Of a DNA stretch of 64,000 nt, positions 35,805 through 45,681 are shown piece by piece. Where the stretch lies: NCBI RefSeq assembly GCF_007681555.1, contig NZ_VELE01000008.1, positions 61,564-125,563 on the forward strand. The letters run 5' to 3'. Origin of the DNA: Kocuria salsicia. Lineage in GTDB: Bacteria > Actinomycetota > Actinomycetes > Actinomycetales > Micrococcaceae. The notes below the pieces were generated by a model. The model did no database searches and was not told where the DNA came from. It worked only from the letters and a program-made list of their open reading frames with translations. How positions within the stretch are numbered: the first letter of the stretch is position 1; each line of letters begins with the position of its first letter. The translations under genes were made by a program, and so were the position numbers.

Positions 35805-37112
35805 ATGTCCTCGTCCGCGTCCCAGCCGCAGCACCACGGCACTCCTCAACCGAACGACGTCGGGCAGCCACGCGACGTCGCGAACTCCCGGGACTCCCAG
35901 GGGCAGCCCGCGCCCGCTGGGCCGAGAGCTAAGGGCCACCGCAGCGCGCTCCTGGGCGCGATGTTCCTCATGGCCACGAGCGCCATCGGCCCCGGCTTCA
36001 TCACCCAGACCACGGTGTTCACGGTGCAGCTGGGTGCAGCCTTTGCATTCGCCATCCTGCTGTCCATCCTGGTGGACATCGCGGTCCAGCTGAACGTGTG
36101 GCGGGTCATCGGGGTCTCGGGCCTTCGCGCGCAGGAGCTTGCCAACAGCGTCCTACCCGGTGCCGGATACGTGCTCGCCGCGCTCGTGTTCCTGGGCGGT
36201 GCGGTGTTCAACATCGGCAACATCGCGGGCACCGGCCTGGGTCTGAACGCAATGCTCGGGCTGGACCCCAAGATCGGAGGCGCGGTGTCCGTGGTGCTGG
36301 CCATCCTCATCTTCCTGTCCAAGCGCGCGGGCCTGGCGCTGGACCGGATGGTGGTGCTGCTGGGCGCGGTGATGATCCTGCTCATGCTCTACGTCGCGGT
36401 CGTGGCGGCACCTCCCGTGGGGGAGGCGCTGAAGAACACCGTGCTGCCGGAGAAGGTCGACTTCCTGGTGGTCACCACACTGATCGGTGGCACCGTGGGT
36501 GGCTACATCACCTACTCGGGTGCGCACCGGATGATCGACTCGGGCGTGAGCGGTGTGGAGAACGTCAACGCCGTCAGCCGCAGCTCCGTGCTGGGCATTC
36601 TGGTCACGTGCGTGATGCGTGTGCTGCTGTTCCTCGCGATCTTCGGAGTGGTTGCCGGCGGCGTGACCCTGGCCGGGGACAACATGGCCGCCGAGGCTTT
36701 TGGCGCGGCCGCCGGGGAGATCGGCGTGCGGATCTTCGGGGTGGTGCTGTGGGCCGCCGCGCTGACCTCCGTGATCGGGGCGGCGTTCACGTCCATCTCG
36801 TTTGTGACCTCCTCCACCGGCAGCACGCGCACCCGCAACCTGCTCACTGTGGGCTTCATCCTGGTCTGCGCGGTGCTCTACCTGGTGCTCGGCAAGGCGC
36901 CGCAGACCCTGCTCGTCTTCGCAGGGGCGTTCAACGGGCTGATCCTCCCGTTCGGCTTCGCGATCCTGCTGTGGGTGGGCTGGCGGCGACGGGACCTGCT
37001 GCACGGCTACCGCTACCCCGTGTGGCTGCTGGTCGTGGGGGTGCTCGCGTGGCTGCTCACGGTCTACCTCGCGTGGAACTCGCTGGCCGGTCTCGCGAAG
37101 CTGTGGGCGTGA
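35805..37112 (+). CDS. YcsG-like Nramp-family transporter
   Basis: The 435-residue protein has an Asn/Gln/Pro-rich leader (1-45) and about 11 helices. The first core helix, [19 protein letters not shown], is the Nramp motif region, and helix 6 reads [20 protein letters not shown]. The metal-binding DPGN and MPH motifs of true metal transporters are not present. In Bacillus subtilis the similar YcsG is encoded in the ycsFG-ycsI-kipIAR operon, whose other members form 5-oxoprolinase. Uptake of 5-oxoproline or a related acid is therefore inferred. ATG at 35805 with GGAGGGAT upstream. Its stop overlaps the next start. Confidence 0.78.
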   Translation: MSSSASQPQHHGTPQPNDVGQPRDVANSRDSQGQPAPAGPRAKGHRSALLGAMFLMATSAIGPGFITQTTVFTVQLGAAFAFAILLSILVDIAVQLNVWRVIGVSGLRAQELANSVLPGAGYVLAALVFLGGAVFNIGNIAGTGLGLNAMLGLDPKIGGAVSVVLAILIFLSKRAGLALDRMVVLLGAVMILLMLYVAVVAAPPVGEALKNTVLPEKVDFLVVTTLIGGTVGGYITYSGAHRMIDSGVSGVENVNAVSRSSVLGILVTCVMRVLLFLAIFGVVAGGVTLAGDNMAAEAFGAAAGEIGVRIFGVVLWAAALTSVIGAAFTSISFVTSSTGSTRTRNLLTVGFILVCAVLYLVLGKAPQTLLVFAGAFNGLILPFGFAILLWVGWRRRDLLHGYRYPVWLLVVGVLAWLLTVYLAWNSLAGLAKLWA

Positions 37113-37915
37113 TCACCGTGGACGACGCCGCACCGTCCGTTTCCTCGCTCACGCCGGCCCAGGCGCGTGAGCGGTTCCGCGGCGGCGTCGTGCGCCCCAC
37201 AGCCGGGTGGGCGGCGGGGTGTGCGCAGGCCAACCTGCTCGCCGTGCCGCGGGACTGGGCCTTCGAGGTCCTGCTCTTCGCGCAGCGCAACCCCAAGCCC
37301 TGCCCGGTGCTCGGTGTGCTGGACGCGGGGGAGACCGCCGGTCCGCTGCTGCCGGGTGGGGACATCCGCACCGACGTGCCGCAGTACGTGGTCTACGAGC
37401 ACGGCCGCGAGGTGGCCCGGCCTGCGGATGCGAGGCCGTACTGGCGCGAGGACCTGGTGACGTTCCTGCTGGGCTGCTCGTTCACGTTCGAGGACGCCCT
37501 GATGGCCGAGGGGATCCGCATGGCGCACATCGACCAGGGCGTGAACGTCCCCATGTACCGCACGTCCCGGCGCTGCGAACCTGCCGGACGGCTCTCGGGG
37601 CCGCTGGTGGTCTCGATGCGCCCGGTGCCCGCGGACCGCGTGGCGGACGCCGTGCGCATCACCTCGCGCTACCCGGTGGTCCACGGTGCCCCGGTGCACG
37701 TGGGGGACCCGGCGGGGCTCGGCATCGCGGACCTGACCGCCCCGGACTACGGCGACGCCGTGCGGATCGCCCCCGGCGAGATCCCCGTGTTCTGGGCGTG
37801 CGGGGTCACGCCGCAGGCCGCGGTGGTGGAGTCCCGGCCGCCGTTCGCGATCTCCCACGCCCCCGGCCACATGCTCGTCACGGACGCCCGGGACAGCAGC
37901 TACCAGGTGCCCTGA
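37109..37915 (+). CDS. YcsI-like D-glutamate cyclase family protein (DUF1445)
   Basis: The 268-residue protein has the DUF1445/YcsI features: [97 protein letters not shown] and the C-terminal [11 protein letters not shown]. The family was long called putative hydro-lyase and is now grouped with mammalian D-glutamate cyclase, which forms 5-oxo-D-proline. That fits its place in a 5-oxoproline regulon. GTG at 37109 overlaps the transporter stop by four bases. Enzymatic activity for bacterial members is not established to my knowledge. Confidence 0.8.
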   Translation: MITVDDAAPSVSSLTPAQARERFRGGVVRPTAGWAAGCAQANLLAVPRDWAFEVLLFAQRNPKPCPVLGVLDAGETAGPLLPGGDIRTDVPQYVVYEHGREVARPADARPYWREDLVTFLLGCSFTFEDALMAEGIRMAHIDQGVNVPMYRTSRRCEPAGRLSGPLVVSMRPVPADRVADAVRITSRYPVVHGAPVHVGDPAGLGIADLTAPDYGDAVRIAPGEIPVFWACGVTPQAAVVESRPPFAISHAPGHMLVTDARDSSYQVP

Positions 37916-37935
37916 GCAGCTCTGACGACGGGCTC

Positions 37936-38640
37936 TCAACCCACGCGGGCGAGGATCTCGTCCCGCGCCGCAGACAGGGAGTCCCGCAGCAGCTCGACCG
38001 CACGGGCACGGTCCCCGGCCTCCAGTGCCGCGAGGACCTCCGAGTTGCGGTGCGCGTAGCCCGCGTGAAAGCCGGGCTCGTCCGTCATCGCGTGGAACAC
38101 GAGTCGCATCCGCGCCAGCGCCCTGTCCATCTCCGCGAGCAGCGCGCGGGAACCGGCCGCCGCCACGATCTCCCGGTGGAAACGCTGATTCGCGTCCGCC
38201 ATGGTGGGAGCGTCCCCCGCCTCTACGGCGGTCAGCGCAGCAGCCACGATCTCGCGCAGCCTTGCCACGGCGGGCCCGTCCAGCTCGCCCCACAGCACTG
38301 CGCCGGTTTCGAGGACGAGCCGTGCGGCGTAGAGGTCGCGGACGTCGTCGGCGGTGGGATCGGTCACGAAGCCCCCCCTGTTCGGCAGGCGCGCCACGAG
38401 GTTCTCCGCGGCCAGCATCGCGAACGCCTCCCGCAGCGTGTTGCGCGAGATCCCCAGCTCTCCACTCAGCGCCTGTTCCGAGAGCTTCGCGCCCGGGGCC
38501 AGGGCGCCGTCCGCGATCATGGTGCGCAGCCGGTCCGCGGCGTGCGCGCTCGCCTGCACTGCGCCAGAGTGTGCTGGGGCACTCCCACCCTTCCCGCCCG
38601 TGCCGCCCACGCCCTCGTGGGCCCCCGCGGCGCCGTTCAC
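37936..38640 (-). CDS. GntR/FadR-type regulator of the 5-oxoproline regulon
   Basis: The 234-residue protein has a winged helix (about 30-95: [47 protein letters not shown]) and an FCD domain with the ligand/metal residues in [26 protein letters not shown] and [10 protein letters not shown]. It is the last gene of the minus arm, with its GTG overlapping the carboxylase stop. Three copies of the palindrome ATTGTTCAACAAT, a form its subfamily binds, lie before both arms of the cluster, so it probably represses both and senses 5-oxoproline or a derivative. The Gly-rich first 25 residues are low complexity. Confidence 0.82.
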   Translation of the reverse strand: MNGAAGAHEGVGGTGGKGGSAPAHSGAVQASAHAADRLRTMIADGALAPGAKLSEQALSGELGISRNTLREAFAMLAAENLVARLPNRGGFVTDPTADDVRDLYAARLVLETGAVLWGELDGPAVARLREIVAAALTAVEAGDAPTMADANQRFHREIVAAAGSRALLAEMDRALARMRLVFHAMTDEPGFHAGYAHRNSEVLAALEAGDRARAVELLRDSLSAARDEILARVG

Positions 38641-40382
38641 GAGATCTCTGCGAGCGTCTGCCCCGCGGTCACGGAGGCACCCTCGGCCACGTCGGCGCGT
38701 GAGAGCGTGCCGCCGCGGTGGGCGCGCACCGGGGTCTCCATCTTCATCGCCTCCACCACCAGCACGGGCTGCCCGGTGTCCACCTGCGCGCCGTCGGAAA
38801 CCAGCCACGTGACCACGGTGCCGTTCATGGGGGCGGTGAGCGCGGCGTCGTCCTCGCCTGTGCCGGGGGACGCCGCCGCCCCCGCCTGCCCCACGACCGC
38901 CGGGCTCGCGCCGCCGCGCAGCAGGGCGTCCGCGAGTTCCTCCGGAAGCCCCACCCGCACGGCGCGCCCGTCGATCTCGAGGGTGAATGTGCTGCGCTGC
39001 CCGGCCGCCGGCGCCAGGTAGGGGGAGGCCGCGAGATCCCGGGCGAACTCGTCCTCGATCCACGTGGTGTGGACGCCCAGCCGCTCCTGAGAGGTGAAGG
39101 CGTCCTCCTCCAGCACGGCCTGGTGGAACGGGATCACGGTGGGCAGCCCGCGGACCACGAGCTCGCGCAGCGCCGCGCGGGAGCGGAGGAGGGCCTGCTG
39201 ACGGTCCTCGCCCCACACGATCAGCTTGGCCAGCAGAGAGTCGTACTGGGCGGGCACCACGGAGCCGGAGCGCACCCCGGTGTCCACGCGCACGCCCGCA
39301 CCCGTGGGGGCCTCGAATGCCTCCACGGTGCCCGGGGTGGGCAGGAATCCGAGGGCCGGGTCCTCCGCGTTGAGCCGGAACTCGAACGCGTGGCCGTGCG
39401 CCGCCGGGTCCTCGGGGATGCTCAGGGGGAGGCCCCGCGCCACGCGGAACTGTTCGCGCACGAGGTCCACCCCGGAGGTCTGCTCGCTCACGGGGTGCTC
39501 CACCTGCAGGCGGGTGTTGACCTCCAGGAAGGAGATCAGCCCGTCCGGAGCCACCAGGTACTCGACCGTTCCGGCGCCGGTGTACCCCGCCTCGCGGCAG
39601 ATCGCGCGGGCGGACTCGTGCAGTGTGGCGCGCTGCTCGTCCGTGAGGAAGGGCGCCGGGGCCTCCTCCACGAGCTTCTGGTGCCTGCGCTGCAGGGAGC
39701 AGTCCCGGGTGCCCACCACGGTCACGGTGCCGTGGGTGTCCGCGACCACCTGGGCCTCCACGTGCCGCGGGCGATCCAGGAACCGCTCCACGAAGCACTC
39801 GCCCCGGCCGAACGCGGCGGTGGCCTCCCGCACGGCGGCGTCGAACGCGCCCTCCACCTCGTCCAGCTCGCGGGCGATCCGCATGCCGCGGCCACCGCCC
39901 CCGAACGCGGCCTTGATGGCGATGGGCAGGCCGTGCTCCTCGGCGAAGGCCCGCGCCTCGGCGGCGTCCGGGACGGGTCCGTCCGTGCCCGGGACGAGGG
40001 GGGCCCCCGCGCGCACGGCGATCTCCCGAGCGGTGACCTTGTTGCCGAGGGCCTCGATGACGTCCGCGTCCGGGCCGATCCACGTGAGGCCTGCCGCCAC
40101 CACGGCGCGCGCGAACTCCGCGTTCTCGGACAGGAACCCGTAGCCCGGGTGCACGGCGTCCGCCCCGGAGCGCTCCGCGACCGCGAGCACGGTGGGGATG
40201 TCCAGGTAGGTCTCTGCGGGGGAGGACCCCGGCAGGGCATATGCCTCGTCGGCCATGCGCACGTGGAAGGACTCCGCGTCCGGCTCCGAGTAGACGGCCA
40301 CGGACGTCAGCCCTTCGTCCGCGCACGCCCGCGCGATCCGCACGGCGATCTCCCCGCGGTTGGCGATCAGAACCTTTTTCAT
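38637..40382 (-). CDS. Biotin carboxylase fused to a biotin carboxyl-carrier domain
   Basis: The 581-residue protein starts [20 protein letters not shown] and contains the biotin carboxylase domains: ATP-grasp [61 protein letters not shown] and the C-terminal barrel. After a short linker a biotinyl domain ends the protein, with the biotinylated Lys near 547 in EAMKMETP. This is the layout of acyl-CoA carboxylase alpha chains, but no acyl-CoA carboxyltransferase is nearby. The next gene upstream encodes KipI-KipA domains, homologous to the carboxyltransferase part of urea carboxylase. Both ends overlap neighbours by four bases. Confidence 0.85.
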   Translation of the reverse strand: MKKVLIANRGEIAVRIARACADEGLTSVAVYSEPDAESFHVRMADEAYALPGSSPAETYLDIPTVLAVAERSGADAVHPGYGFLSENAEFARAVVAAGLTWIGPDADVIEALGNKVTAREIAVRAGAPLVPGTDGPVPDAAEARAFAEEHGLPIAIKAAFGGGGRGMRIARELDEVEGAFDAAVREATAAFGRGECFVERFLDRPRHVEAQVVADTHGTVTVVGTRDCSLQRRHQKLVEEAPAPFLTDEQRATLHESARAICREAGYTGAGTVEYLVAPDGLISFLEVNTRLQVEHPVSEQTSGVDLVREQFRVARGLPLSIPEDPAAHGHAFEFRLNAEDPALGFLPTPGTVEAFEAPTGAGVRVDTGVRSGSVVPAQYDSLLAKLIVWGEDRQQALLRSRAALRELVVRGLPTVIPFHQAVLEEDAFTSQERLGVHTTWIEDEFARDLAASPYLAPAAGQRSTFTLEIDGRAVRVGLPEELADALLRGGASPAVVGQAGAAASPGTGEDDAALTAPMNGTVVTWLVSDGAQVDTGQPVLVVEAMKMETPVRAHRGGTLSRADVAEGASVTAGQTLAEIS

Positions 40383-42172
40383 ACGGATTCTCCTGTCGAG
40401 GTGGTCTGGTCCGGGGTGGCCTGGGACCGTGGGGTGCGGCCCGCACCCGCTACGTCGAAGCGGACGTCCGTCCCGGGGGCGAGCTGCGCGGCGAGCGCGA
40501 GGTCCCGGGGGACGACGACGCCGATCACCGGGTAGCCCCCGGTCACTGGGTGGTCTGCGAGGAACAAGACGGGAACCCCTGAGTGGGGCACCTGCAAGGA
40601 ACCCGTGACCACGCCCTCGCTCGCCAGCTCCTCGGTGCGGGCCCGTTCGAGGACCGGGCCGTCCCGCGGCTCTTCGAAGCGCACGCCCACGCGGTTGGAG
40701 TTGGTGGCCACGCGCCACGTCCGGGCGGTGAGGGTGGTAAGGGACTCCGGGGTGAACCAGTCGTCTCGTGGCCCGGGGGCAACGCGCAGGGTGACCGTCT
40801 CGCCCCGGGCCGGGACGTCCACCTCGGGTGGCTCGGGCTCGCCGACGGCGCGTCCCTCCGGGGCGGGGCGCACGGGCAGCACGTCCCCGGTGGCCACGGG
40901 GTCCGGGCCGGTTCCGGAGAGCACGTCTGTGGAGCGGCTGCCCAGCACCTCCGGGAGGTCCAGGCCGCCGCGCACGGCCACGCAGCAGCGCAGCCCGCGG
41001 GATGCGGAGTCCAGGCGGAGTCGTTCACCGTCGTACAGCGCGAAGGGTGCACAGAACGGGACGCTCCGGACGTGGCCGGTCGGCTCGGTCTCCGCGACCG
41101 ACGCGGTTTCCTGCGCCGCCTCCTCCACCGTTGCGGGGCCACCGTCCGCAGCGGTGCCCGGCCCCGCCGTGCCGGCGGCGGTCGTCGACGGGCCGGGTCG
41201 TGCCGGGGAAGCCTCCTCCGACCGGGTGATCGTCCCCGTGACGGGCGCCCCGGCGAGCGCGAGCACGTGGTGCCCGCGGGCCGTGACGGACAGTCCGCCG
41301 ACGGTGAGCTCCAGGACCGCGGCGGAGGCGTCGTTGCCTACGAGCCGGTTCGCCTGCACCGCGCTGGTGCGGTCCGCCGCACCGGAGGAGGGAACGCCCA
41401 GATCCCCGCGCCCGGAGCGGCCGAGGTCCTGGACGAGCGTCTGCATCCCAGGTTCCTCGACCACCAGGGCGTGCGCCGCGGGGGAGGGGCGGGCCGGTGC
41501 GGCGGCGTCGGCCACCGTGACCAGTTCGCGCACGGCCCGGTAGTGCACCGTGTCTCCCGGGCGGATCAGGGCGGGGGGCTCGCGGGTCTCGTCCCACAGC
41601 ACCGCGTCCGTGCGGCCGATCAGCTGCCAGCCCCCGGGGGAGCTGCGCGGGTAGACGGCGGAGAAGGTGCCGGCGAGTGCCACCGATCCCGCGGGTACGG
41701 CGGTGCGCGGGCTGTCCCTGCGGGGGACGTCCAGCGGGTCGCCCGGCGCGGTGAGGTACGCGAAGCCCGGTGCGAAGCCCCCGAACGCCGCGGTCCACGG
41801 CGCGCCGGTGTGCGCCTCGACCACGCCGTGCTCGCCGAGGCCGGTGAGCCGGGCGACCTCCGCGAGGTCCTCGCCGTCGTAGACCACCGGGATCTCCACG
41901 GTCCTGCCCTGCTCTCCGGCGGACTCGGCGGGGGTCACGGAGCCGACGGTGTTCGCCGCTGCGTGCGCGGTGCGGGCCGAGGCGAAGGAGACCAGCACGG
42001 TGGTGGCCGCTGCGAGCACGTCCACCTGACCGGGGAACGGGTGGGCCGCGAGGTGGGCGTGCCAGCGCACCACCTCGGGCAGGCTCCCGCAGTCCAGCAG
42101 GAACGCCTCGCTCCCGGCCCACCGTACGGCGGGCACGGGGCGGTCCTGCGACGGCGACGACCCGGTGCTCAT
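40379..42172 (-). CDS. 5-oxoprolinase PxpB-PxpC (KipI-KipA) fusion
   Basis: PxpB and PxpC with PxpA form the ATP-dependent bacterial 5-oxoprolinase that opens 5-oxoproline to glutamate. This 597-residue protein fuses both. Residues 1 to about 230 are KipI/AHS1 ([33 protein letters not shown]) and about 240-585 are KipA/AHS2 ([65 protein letters not shown]). An Ala/Gly/Thr-rich insert interrupts KipA at about 320-365. KipI and KipA are separate in B. subtilis. The same fold makes the carboxyltransferase of urea carboxylase. Four-base overlaps on both sides show tight coupling with pxpA and the biotin carboxylase. Confidence 0.85.
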   Translation of the reverse strand: MSTGSSPSQDRPVPAVRWAGSEAFLLDCGSLPEVVRWHAHLAAHPFPGQVDVLAAATTVLVSFASARTAHAAANTVGSVTPAESAGEQGRTVEIPVVYDGEDLAEVARLTGLGEHGVVEAHTGAPWTAAFGGFAPGFAYLTAPGDPLDVPRRDSPRTAVPAGSVALAGTFSAVYPRSSPGGWQLIGRTDAVLWDETREPPALIRPGDTVHYRAVRELVTVADAAAPARPSPAAHALVVEEPGMQTLVQDLGRSGRGDLGVPSSGAADRTSAVQANRLVGNDASAAVLELTVGGLSVTARGHHVLALAGAPVTGTITRSEEASPARPGPSTTAAGTAGPGTAADGGPATVEEAAQETASVAETEPTGHVRSVPFCAPFALYDGERLRLDSASRGLRCCVAVRGGLDLPEVLGSRSTDVLSGTGPDPVATGDVLPVRPAPEGRAVGEPEPPEVDVPARGETVTLRVAPGPRDDWFTPESLTTLTARTWRVATNSNRVGVRFEEPRDGPVLERARTEELASEGVVTGSLQVPHSGVPVLFLADHPVTGGYPVIGVVVPRDLALAAQLAPGTDVRFDVAGAGRTPRSQATPDQTTSTGESV

Positions 42173-42927
42173 GCGAAGGACCGGATGGTGATGCCGGCGT
42201 CCTCGAGTCCGCGGCGGACCTCGGCGGCCATGGCGGCTGCGCCGGGGGTGTCCCCGTGCACGCAGATGCTCTCGGCGGCGATCCGCACGGTGGAGCCGTC
42301 CACTGCGGTGAGCGTGCCGTCCTGCGCCAGGCGGACCATGCGCTCGGTGACCTCAGCGGCGTCGTGCAGCACCGCACCCTCCTCACGCCGGGAGACCAGT
42401 CGTCCGTCCGGGGTGTAACCGCGGTCCGCGAAGGCCTCCGTGACCGCGCGCAGTCCCGCTCGCTCGGCCTTCGACAGTGCCACGGAACCGGGCAGCAGGA
42501 GCAGGGGGAGGTCTCCGCCGAAGGCCCGGACGGCGTCCACCACGGCCTGCGCGTGGCTCTCGTGGTGGGCAATCGTGTTGTAGAGGGCCCCGTGGGGCTT
42601 CACGTAGCTCACGCGGGTCCCGGCGGCGCGGGCCACAGCCTCCAGCGCACCCATCTGGTAGAGGACGTCGTCGGCGAGCTCAGTGGGGGAGCAGTCCAGG
42701 AAGCGGCGGCCGAAGCCCGCGAGGTCCCGGTAGGCCACGTGCGCGCCCACGGTGACTGCTGCGGCGACGGCGTCCCGGCACGTCTGCGCCATCACGGACG
42801 GGTCCCCGGCGTGGAAGCCGCACGCTACGTTGGCGCTGGAGACCGAGCGGAAGACCGCGGCGTCGTCCCCCATCCTCCAGCTGCCGAACGACTCGCCCAC
42901 GTCGCTGTTCAGATCCATGACCGTCAT
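42169..42927 (-). CDS. pxpA: 5-oxoprolinase subunit PxpA (LamB/YcsF family)
   Basis: PxpA is the sugar-deacetylase-like barrel subunit of 5-oxoprolinase. The 252-residue protein begins [20 protein letters not shown] and shows [44 protein letters not shown] and [14 protein letters not shown], the His/Asp-bearing motifs of the family. The ATG at 42927 is preferred because GGAGGT lies five bases upstream; a start 12 codons earlier is possible but lacks a site. It is the first gene of the minus arm, with an operator palindrome about 55 bases upstream. Confidence 0.9.
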   Translation of the reverse strand: MTVMDLNSDVGESFGSWRMGDDAAVFRSVSSANVACGFHAGDPSVMAQTCRDAVAAAVTVGAHVAYRDLAGFGRRFLDCSPTELADDVLYQMGALEAVARAAGTRVSYVKPHGALYNTIAHHESHAQAVVDAVRAFGGDLPLLLLPGSVALSKAERAGLRAVTEAFADRGYTPDGRLVSRREEGAVLHDAAEVTERMVRLAQDGTLTAVDGSTVRIAAESICVHGDTPGAAAMAAEVRRGLEDAGITIRSFA

Positions 42928-42979
42928 GCGTGACCTCCGTCTCACTGCGTGTCCCACCAGCATGCCTGACCGAGGACAA

Positions 42980-42993
42980 ATTGTTCAACAATC
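42980..42993 (-). promoter_or_regulatory. Third FadR/GntR-type operator, before pxpA
   Basis: ATTGTTCAACAATC is identical to the copy at 35708-35721. On the minus strand TTGAAC within it could be the -35 of a promoter with CATGCT 18 bases on, so binding would block transcription of pxpA and the genes after it. Confidence 0.7.
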
Positions 42994-43032
42994 CACCGGG
43001 GAATATTTCCCCGCGCCCCGTCCTTACACAGG

Positions 43033-43050
43033 TACTTCAAATTTGAAGTA
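43033..43050 (+). promoter_or_regulatory. 18-base perfect palindrome, probable MarR operator
   Basis: TACTTCAAATTTGAAGTA is fully self-complementary and lies 36 bases before the monooxygenase start, where it would cover the transcription start. The operon ends with a MarR gene, so autoregulation is likely. AT-rich palindromes of 16-20 bases are typical MarR sites. Confidence 0.72.
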
Positions 43051-43086
43051 GATGGACGAAGGCCTCGCCACGAGGAGGAGAAGGCA

Positions 43087-44268
43087 ATGCAACTCGGTAT
43101 TTTCACCATCGGTGACGTGACCACCGACCCCACCACGGGCAAGACCCCCACGGAGCACGAGCGCATCAAGGCCACGGTGGCCATGGCCAGGAAGGCCGAG
43201 GAGCTGGGCATGGACGTGTTCGCCACGGGCCAGCACCACAACCCGCCGTTCGCCGCTCCCGCCAACCCGCCGGTGCTCATGGGTGCGGTCGCCGCCCAGA
43301 CGGAGAAGATCCAGCTGAGCACCGCCACCACCCTGATCACCACCACGGACCCCGTGCGGATCGCGGAGGACTACGCCTACGCGCAGCACCTCGCGGACGG
43401 CCGTGTGGACCTGACCCTGGGCCGTGGCAACACCGGGCCCGTGTACCCGTGGTTCGGCAAGGACATCCGCCAGGGCATCCCGCTGGCCGTGGAGAACTAC
43501 CAGCTGCTGCACAAGCTGTGGCGCGAGGAGAACGTGAACTTCTCCGGGCGCTTCCGCACGCCGCTGCAGGGGTTCACCTCCACGCCCCGGCCGATGGACG
43601 ACGTCCCGCCGTTCGTGTGGCACGGCTCCATCCGCTCCCCGGAGATCCCGGAGCAGGCCGCGTTCTACGGTGACGGCTTCTTCCACAACAACATCTTCTG
43701 GAACAAGGAGCACACCGAGCGGATGGTGGCGTTCTACCGTCAGCGCTACGAGTACTACGGCCACGGCTCCGCGGACCAGGCGATCGTGGGCCTGGGCGGT
43801 CAGACGTTCATGGCCAAGAACTCGCAGGACGCCGTGCGGCAGTTCCGCCCGTACTTCGACAACGCGCCGGTGTACGGTCACGGTCCGTCGCTCGAGAGCT
43901 TCATGGAGCAGACTCCGTTGACCGTGGGCTCGCCCCAGCAGGTCATCGAGCGCACGCTGTCCTTCCGGGACTACGCCGGTGACTACCAGCGCCAGCTGTT
44001 CCTGGTGGACCACGCCGGTCTGCCGCTGAAGATGGTCCTGGAGCAGATGGACATGCTCGGGGAAGAGGTCTTCCCGGTGCTGCGCAAGGAGTTCGACTCC
44101 CTGCGTCCCGCGCACGTGCCGGAGGCCCCCACCCACGAGTCCCTGGTTGCGCGGCACGCGGCGGGCAAGGACCCGATCCCCGGTGGCGGCCCGGACTCGC
44201 AGGCCGCGAAGGACCGCGCCGCCAAGGCCGAGGCCGCGGCGAACGCGCAGCAGGACAGCAGCAAGTAG
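43087..44268 (+). CDS. Luciferase-like FMN-dependent monooxygenase (CE1758 type)
   Basis: The 393-residue protein has the bacterial luciferase-like TIM barrel: MQLGIFTIGD, ELGMDVFATGQHHNPPFAAPANPPVLMGAVAAQT, AEDYAYAQHLADGRVDLTLGRGNTGPVYPWFG and a C-terminal helix. It resembles the CE1758 group of flavin-dependent oxidoreductases. The last 40 residues are a charged Ala/Lys-rich tail. The next gene encodes a CE1759-like FMN reductase that would supply reduced flavin. Substrate unknown. ATG at 43087 after GAGGAGGAGAAGG. Confidence 0.85.
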   Translation: MQLGIFTIGDVTTDPTTGKTPTEHERIKATVAMARKAEELGMDVFATGQHHNPPFAAPANPPVLMGAVAAQTEKIQLSTATTLITTTDPVRIAEDYAYAQHLADGRVDLTLGRGNTGPVYPWFGKDIRQGIPLAVENYQLLHKLWREENVNFSGRFRTPLQGFTSTPRPMDDVPPFVWHGSIRSPEIPEQAAFYGDGFFHNNIFWNKEHTERMVAFYRQRYEYYGHGSADQAIVGLGGQTFMAKNSQDAVRQFRPYFDNAPVYGHGPSLESFMEQTPLTVGSPQQVIERTLSFRDYAGDYQRQLFLVDHAGLPLKMVLEQMDMLGEEVFPVLRKEFDSLRPAHVPEAPTHESLVARHAAGKDPIPGGGPDSQAAKDRAAKAEAAANAQQDSSK

Positions 44269-44304
44269 AAGAACGAGACACGCAGGACACGAGGAGAGCG
44301 CACC

Positions 44305-45051
44305 ATGACTGATCGTCGGAGCATCGCGGTGGTGACCGCGGGACTGTCGGAGGACGCGTCCACCACGCGCCTGGCGCGGGCGATCGCGCAGGCCGCGAGC
44401 GACGTCGTCAGCCGTGACGGCGCCCCCGAGCCCGAGGTGCGCCTGGTCAACCTGCGGGACGTCGCCCACGGGATCACGGACGCCATGCTCACGGGCATGG
44501 CTCCGGCCCCCGTGCAGGACGCGCTGGACGCCGTGCTCACCGCGGACGCCCTGGTGGCGGCCACGCCCACCTACAAGGCGAGCTACTCGGGGCTGTTCAA
44601 GGCGTTCTTCGACCTCTTCGACGAGGGCGCCCTGGAGAACCTGCCCACGGTCGTGGCCGCGACCGGAGGGTCCCCGCGGCACTCGCTGGTCCTGGACACC
44701 GCCCTGCGCCCGCTGTTCAGCTACCTCAAGGCGCTCACGCTGCCCATCGGCGTGTACGCCGCCACGGAGGACTGGGCTGACGCCTCCCTGCAGTCCCGCA
44801 TCGAGCGGTCCGGTGCCGCGCTCGCCGGGATGCTCGGGGTCGGGACTCCCGGCCACGACGTCGCCGGGCCGGGCCACGCGGCAGGGGCCGGTTCGGGGGC
44901 CACGGAGGACGGCGCCTCCGCCGCGGACGGTGCCTCCACCGAGCCCGTGGGGGCCCGGCGGAACGCGCCGCCGCGCCCGGATCGCTCCGTGCGGGACGAG
45001 TTCGCCGCGGTGCCGAACTTCGAGGACCTGCTGGCGGCGGTGCGAGGATGA
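44305..45051 (+). CDS. NAD(P)H-dependent FMN reductase (CE1759 type)
   Basis: The 248-residue protein has a flavodoxin-like fold: SIAVVTAGLSEDASTTRLARAIA for phosphate binding, then ADALVAATPTYKASYSGLFKAFFDLFD and LPTVVAATGGSPRHSLVLDTALRPLFSYLKA. It should reduce FMN for the monooxygenase encoded 36 bases upstream. A Gly/Ala-rich insert (about 185-215) precedes a conserved tail DEFAAVPNFEDLLAAV. Its stop overlaps the MarR start by four bases, so all three genes form one transcript. Confidence 0.85.
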   Translation: MTDRRSIAVVTAGLSEDASTTRLARAIAQAASDVVSRDGAPEPEVRLVNLRDVAHGITDAMLTGMAPAPVQDALDAVLTADALVAATPTYKASYSGLFKAFFDLFDEGALENLPTVVAATGGSPRHSLVLDTALRPLFSYLKALTLPIGVYAATEDWADASLQSRIERSGAALAGMLGVGTPGHDVAGPGHAAGAGSGATEDGASAADGASTEPVGARRNAPPRPDRSVRDEFAAVPNFEDLLAAVRG

Positions 45052-45563
45052 GCTCCATGCCCACAGAAGCACGCCATCCCGAGGACCGTTTTGAGCCGGC
45101 CGCCGCGGGGACGACCACCGGCGCGGAGAGGCCCGATCGCTGGGAAACGTGGCGGCTCTACTTCGAGACCACGGCGCGGCTGACCGCCAGGATCGAGGAG
45201 CGGCTCAAGGCGCAGGGCTGCTCGACCATGGAGTACCAGCTGCTCCTGCTGCTCTACGAGGCCCCCGGGCGCCGCATGCGCCTGGGCGAGCTGGCGCGGC
45301 GCCTGGTCTTCTCGCCGTCGCGGCTGAACTACCAGGTCAGGGTGCTGTGCGAGCGGGGCTGGGTGCAGCGGCGTCGTGCCGAGGGCGACGGCCGCGGCTG
45401 GGAGGCGGTGCTCACCGCGGAGGGAGTGCAGGCGTTCCGGCGGCTGCGCCCCGCCCACGCGCGGGACGTGGAGGAGCTGTTCTTCGCGTCGCTGACGGAC
45501 GACGACGTCGCCCGGCTCGGTGATCTCATGGGCCGGGTCGCGCGGGGGCTGGGGGAGGCCTGA
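45048..45563 (+). CDS. MarR-family regulator of the monooxygenase operon
   Basis: The 171-residue protein has the MarR plan: helices with ARIEERLKAQGCSTMEYQLLLLLYEAPG, the winged helix MRLGELARRLVFSPSRLNYQVRVLCERGWVQRR and the wing RAEGDGRGWEAVLTAEG. ATG at 45048 overlaps the FMN reductase stop. As the last gene of the operon that starts behind the 18-base palindrome, it probably represses its own operon and is released by a substrate or oxidant. Confidence 0.83.
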   Translation: MSSMPTEARHPEDRFEPAAAGTTTGAERPDRWETWRLYFETTARLTARIEERLKAQGCSTMEYQLLLLLYEAPGRRMRLGELARRLVFSPSRLNYQVRVLCERGWVQRRRAEGDGRGWEAVLTAEGVQAFRRLRPAHARDVEELFFASLTDDDVARLGDLMGRVARGLGEA

Positions 45564-45681
45564 CCGCTCGGGGGAGCCCGAGCAGCCCAGGGGAGCCCAT
45601 GCCGCTGGTGGAATGCACGCCAGCAGCCGTCGGGGTGGTGGCGCGCAGAAGCGGGAGGGTGCCCGCCGCGGGCTCGTTCCC

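Noticed and set aside
35805..37112. Manganese/iron transporter (MntH) as the main call
   Set aside because: The fold is Nramp, but the metal-coordinating motifs are absent and the neighbours are 5-oxoproline genes.
37936..40446. An 836-codon minus-strand frame suggesting a carboxylase-regulator fusion
   Set aside because: The GntR protein starts at GTG 38640 and the carboxylase is read in a different frame; the long frame is a shadow plus the true regulator.
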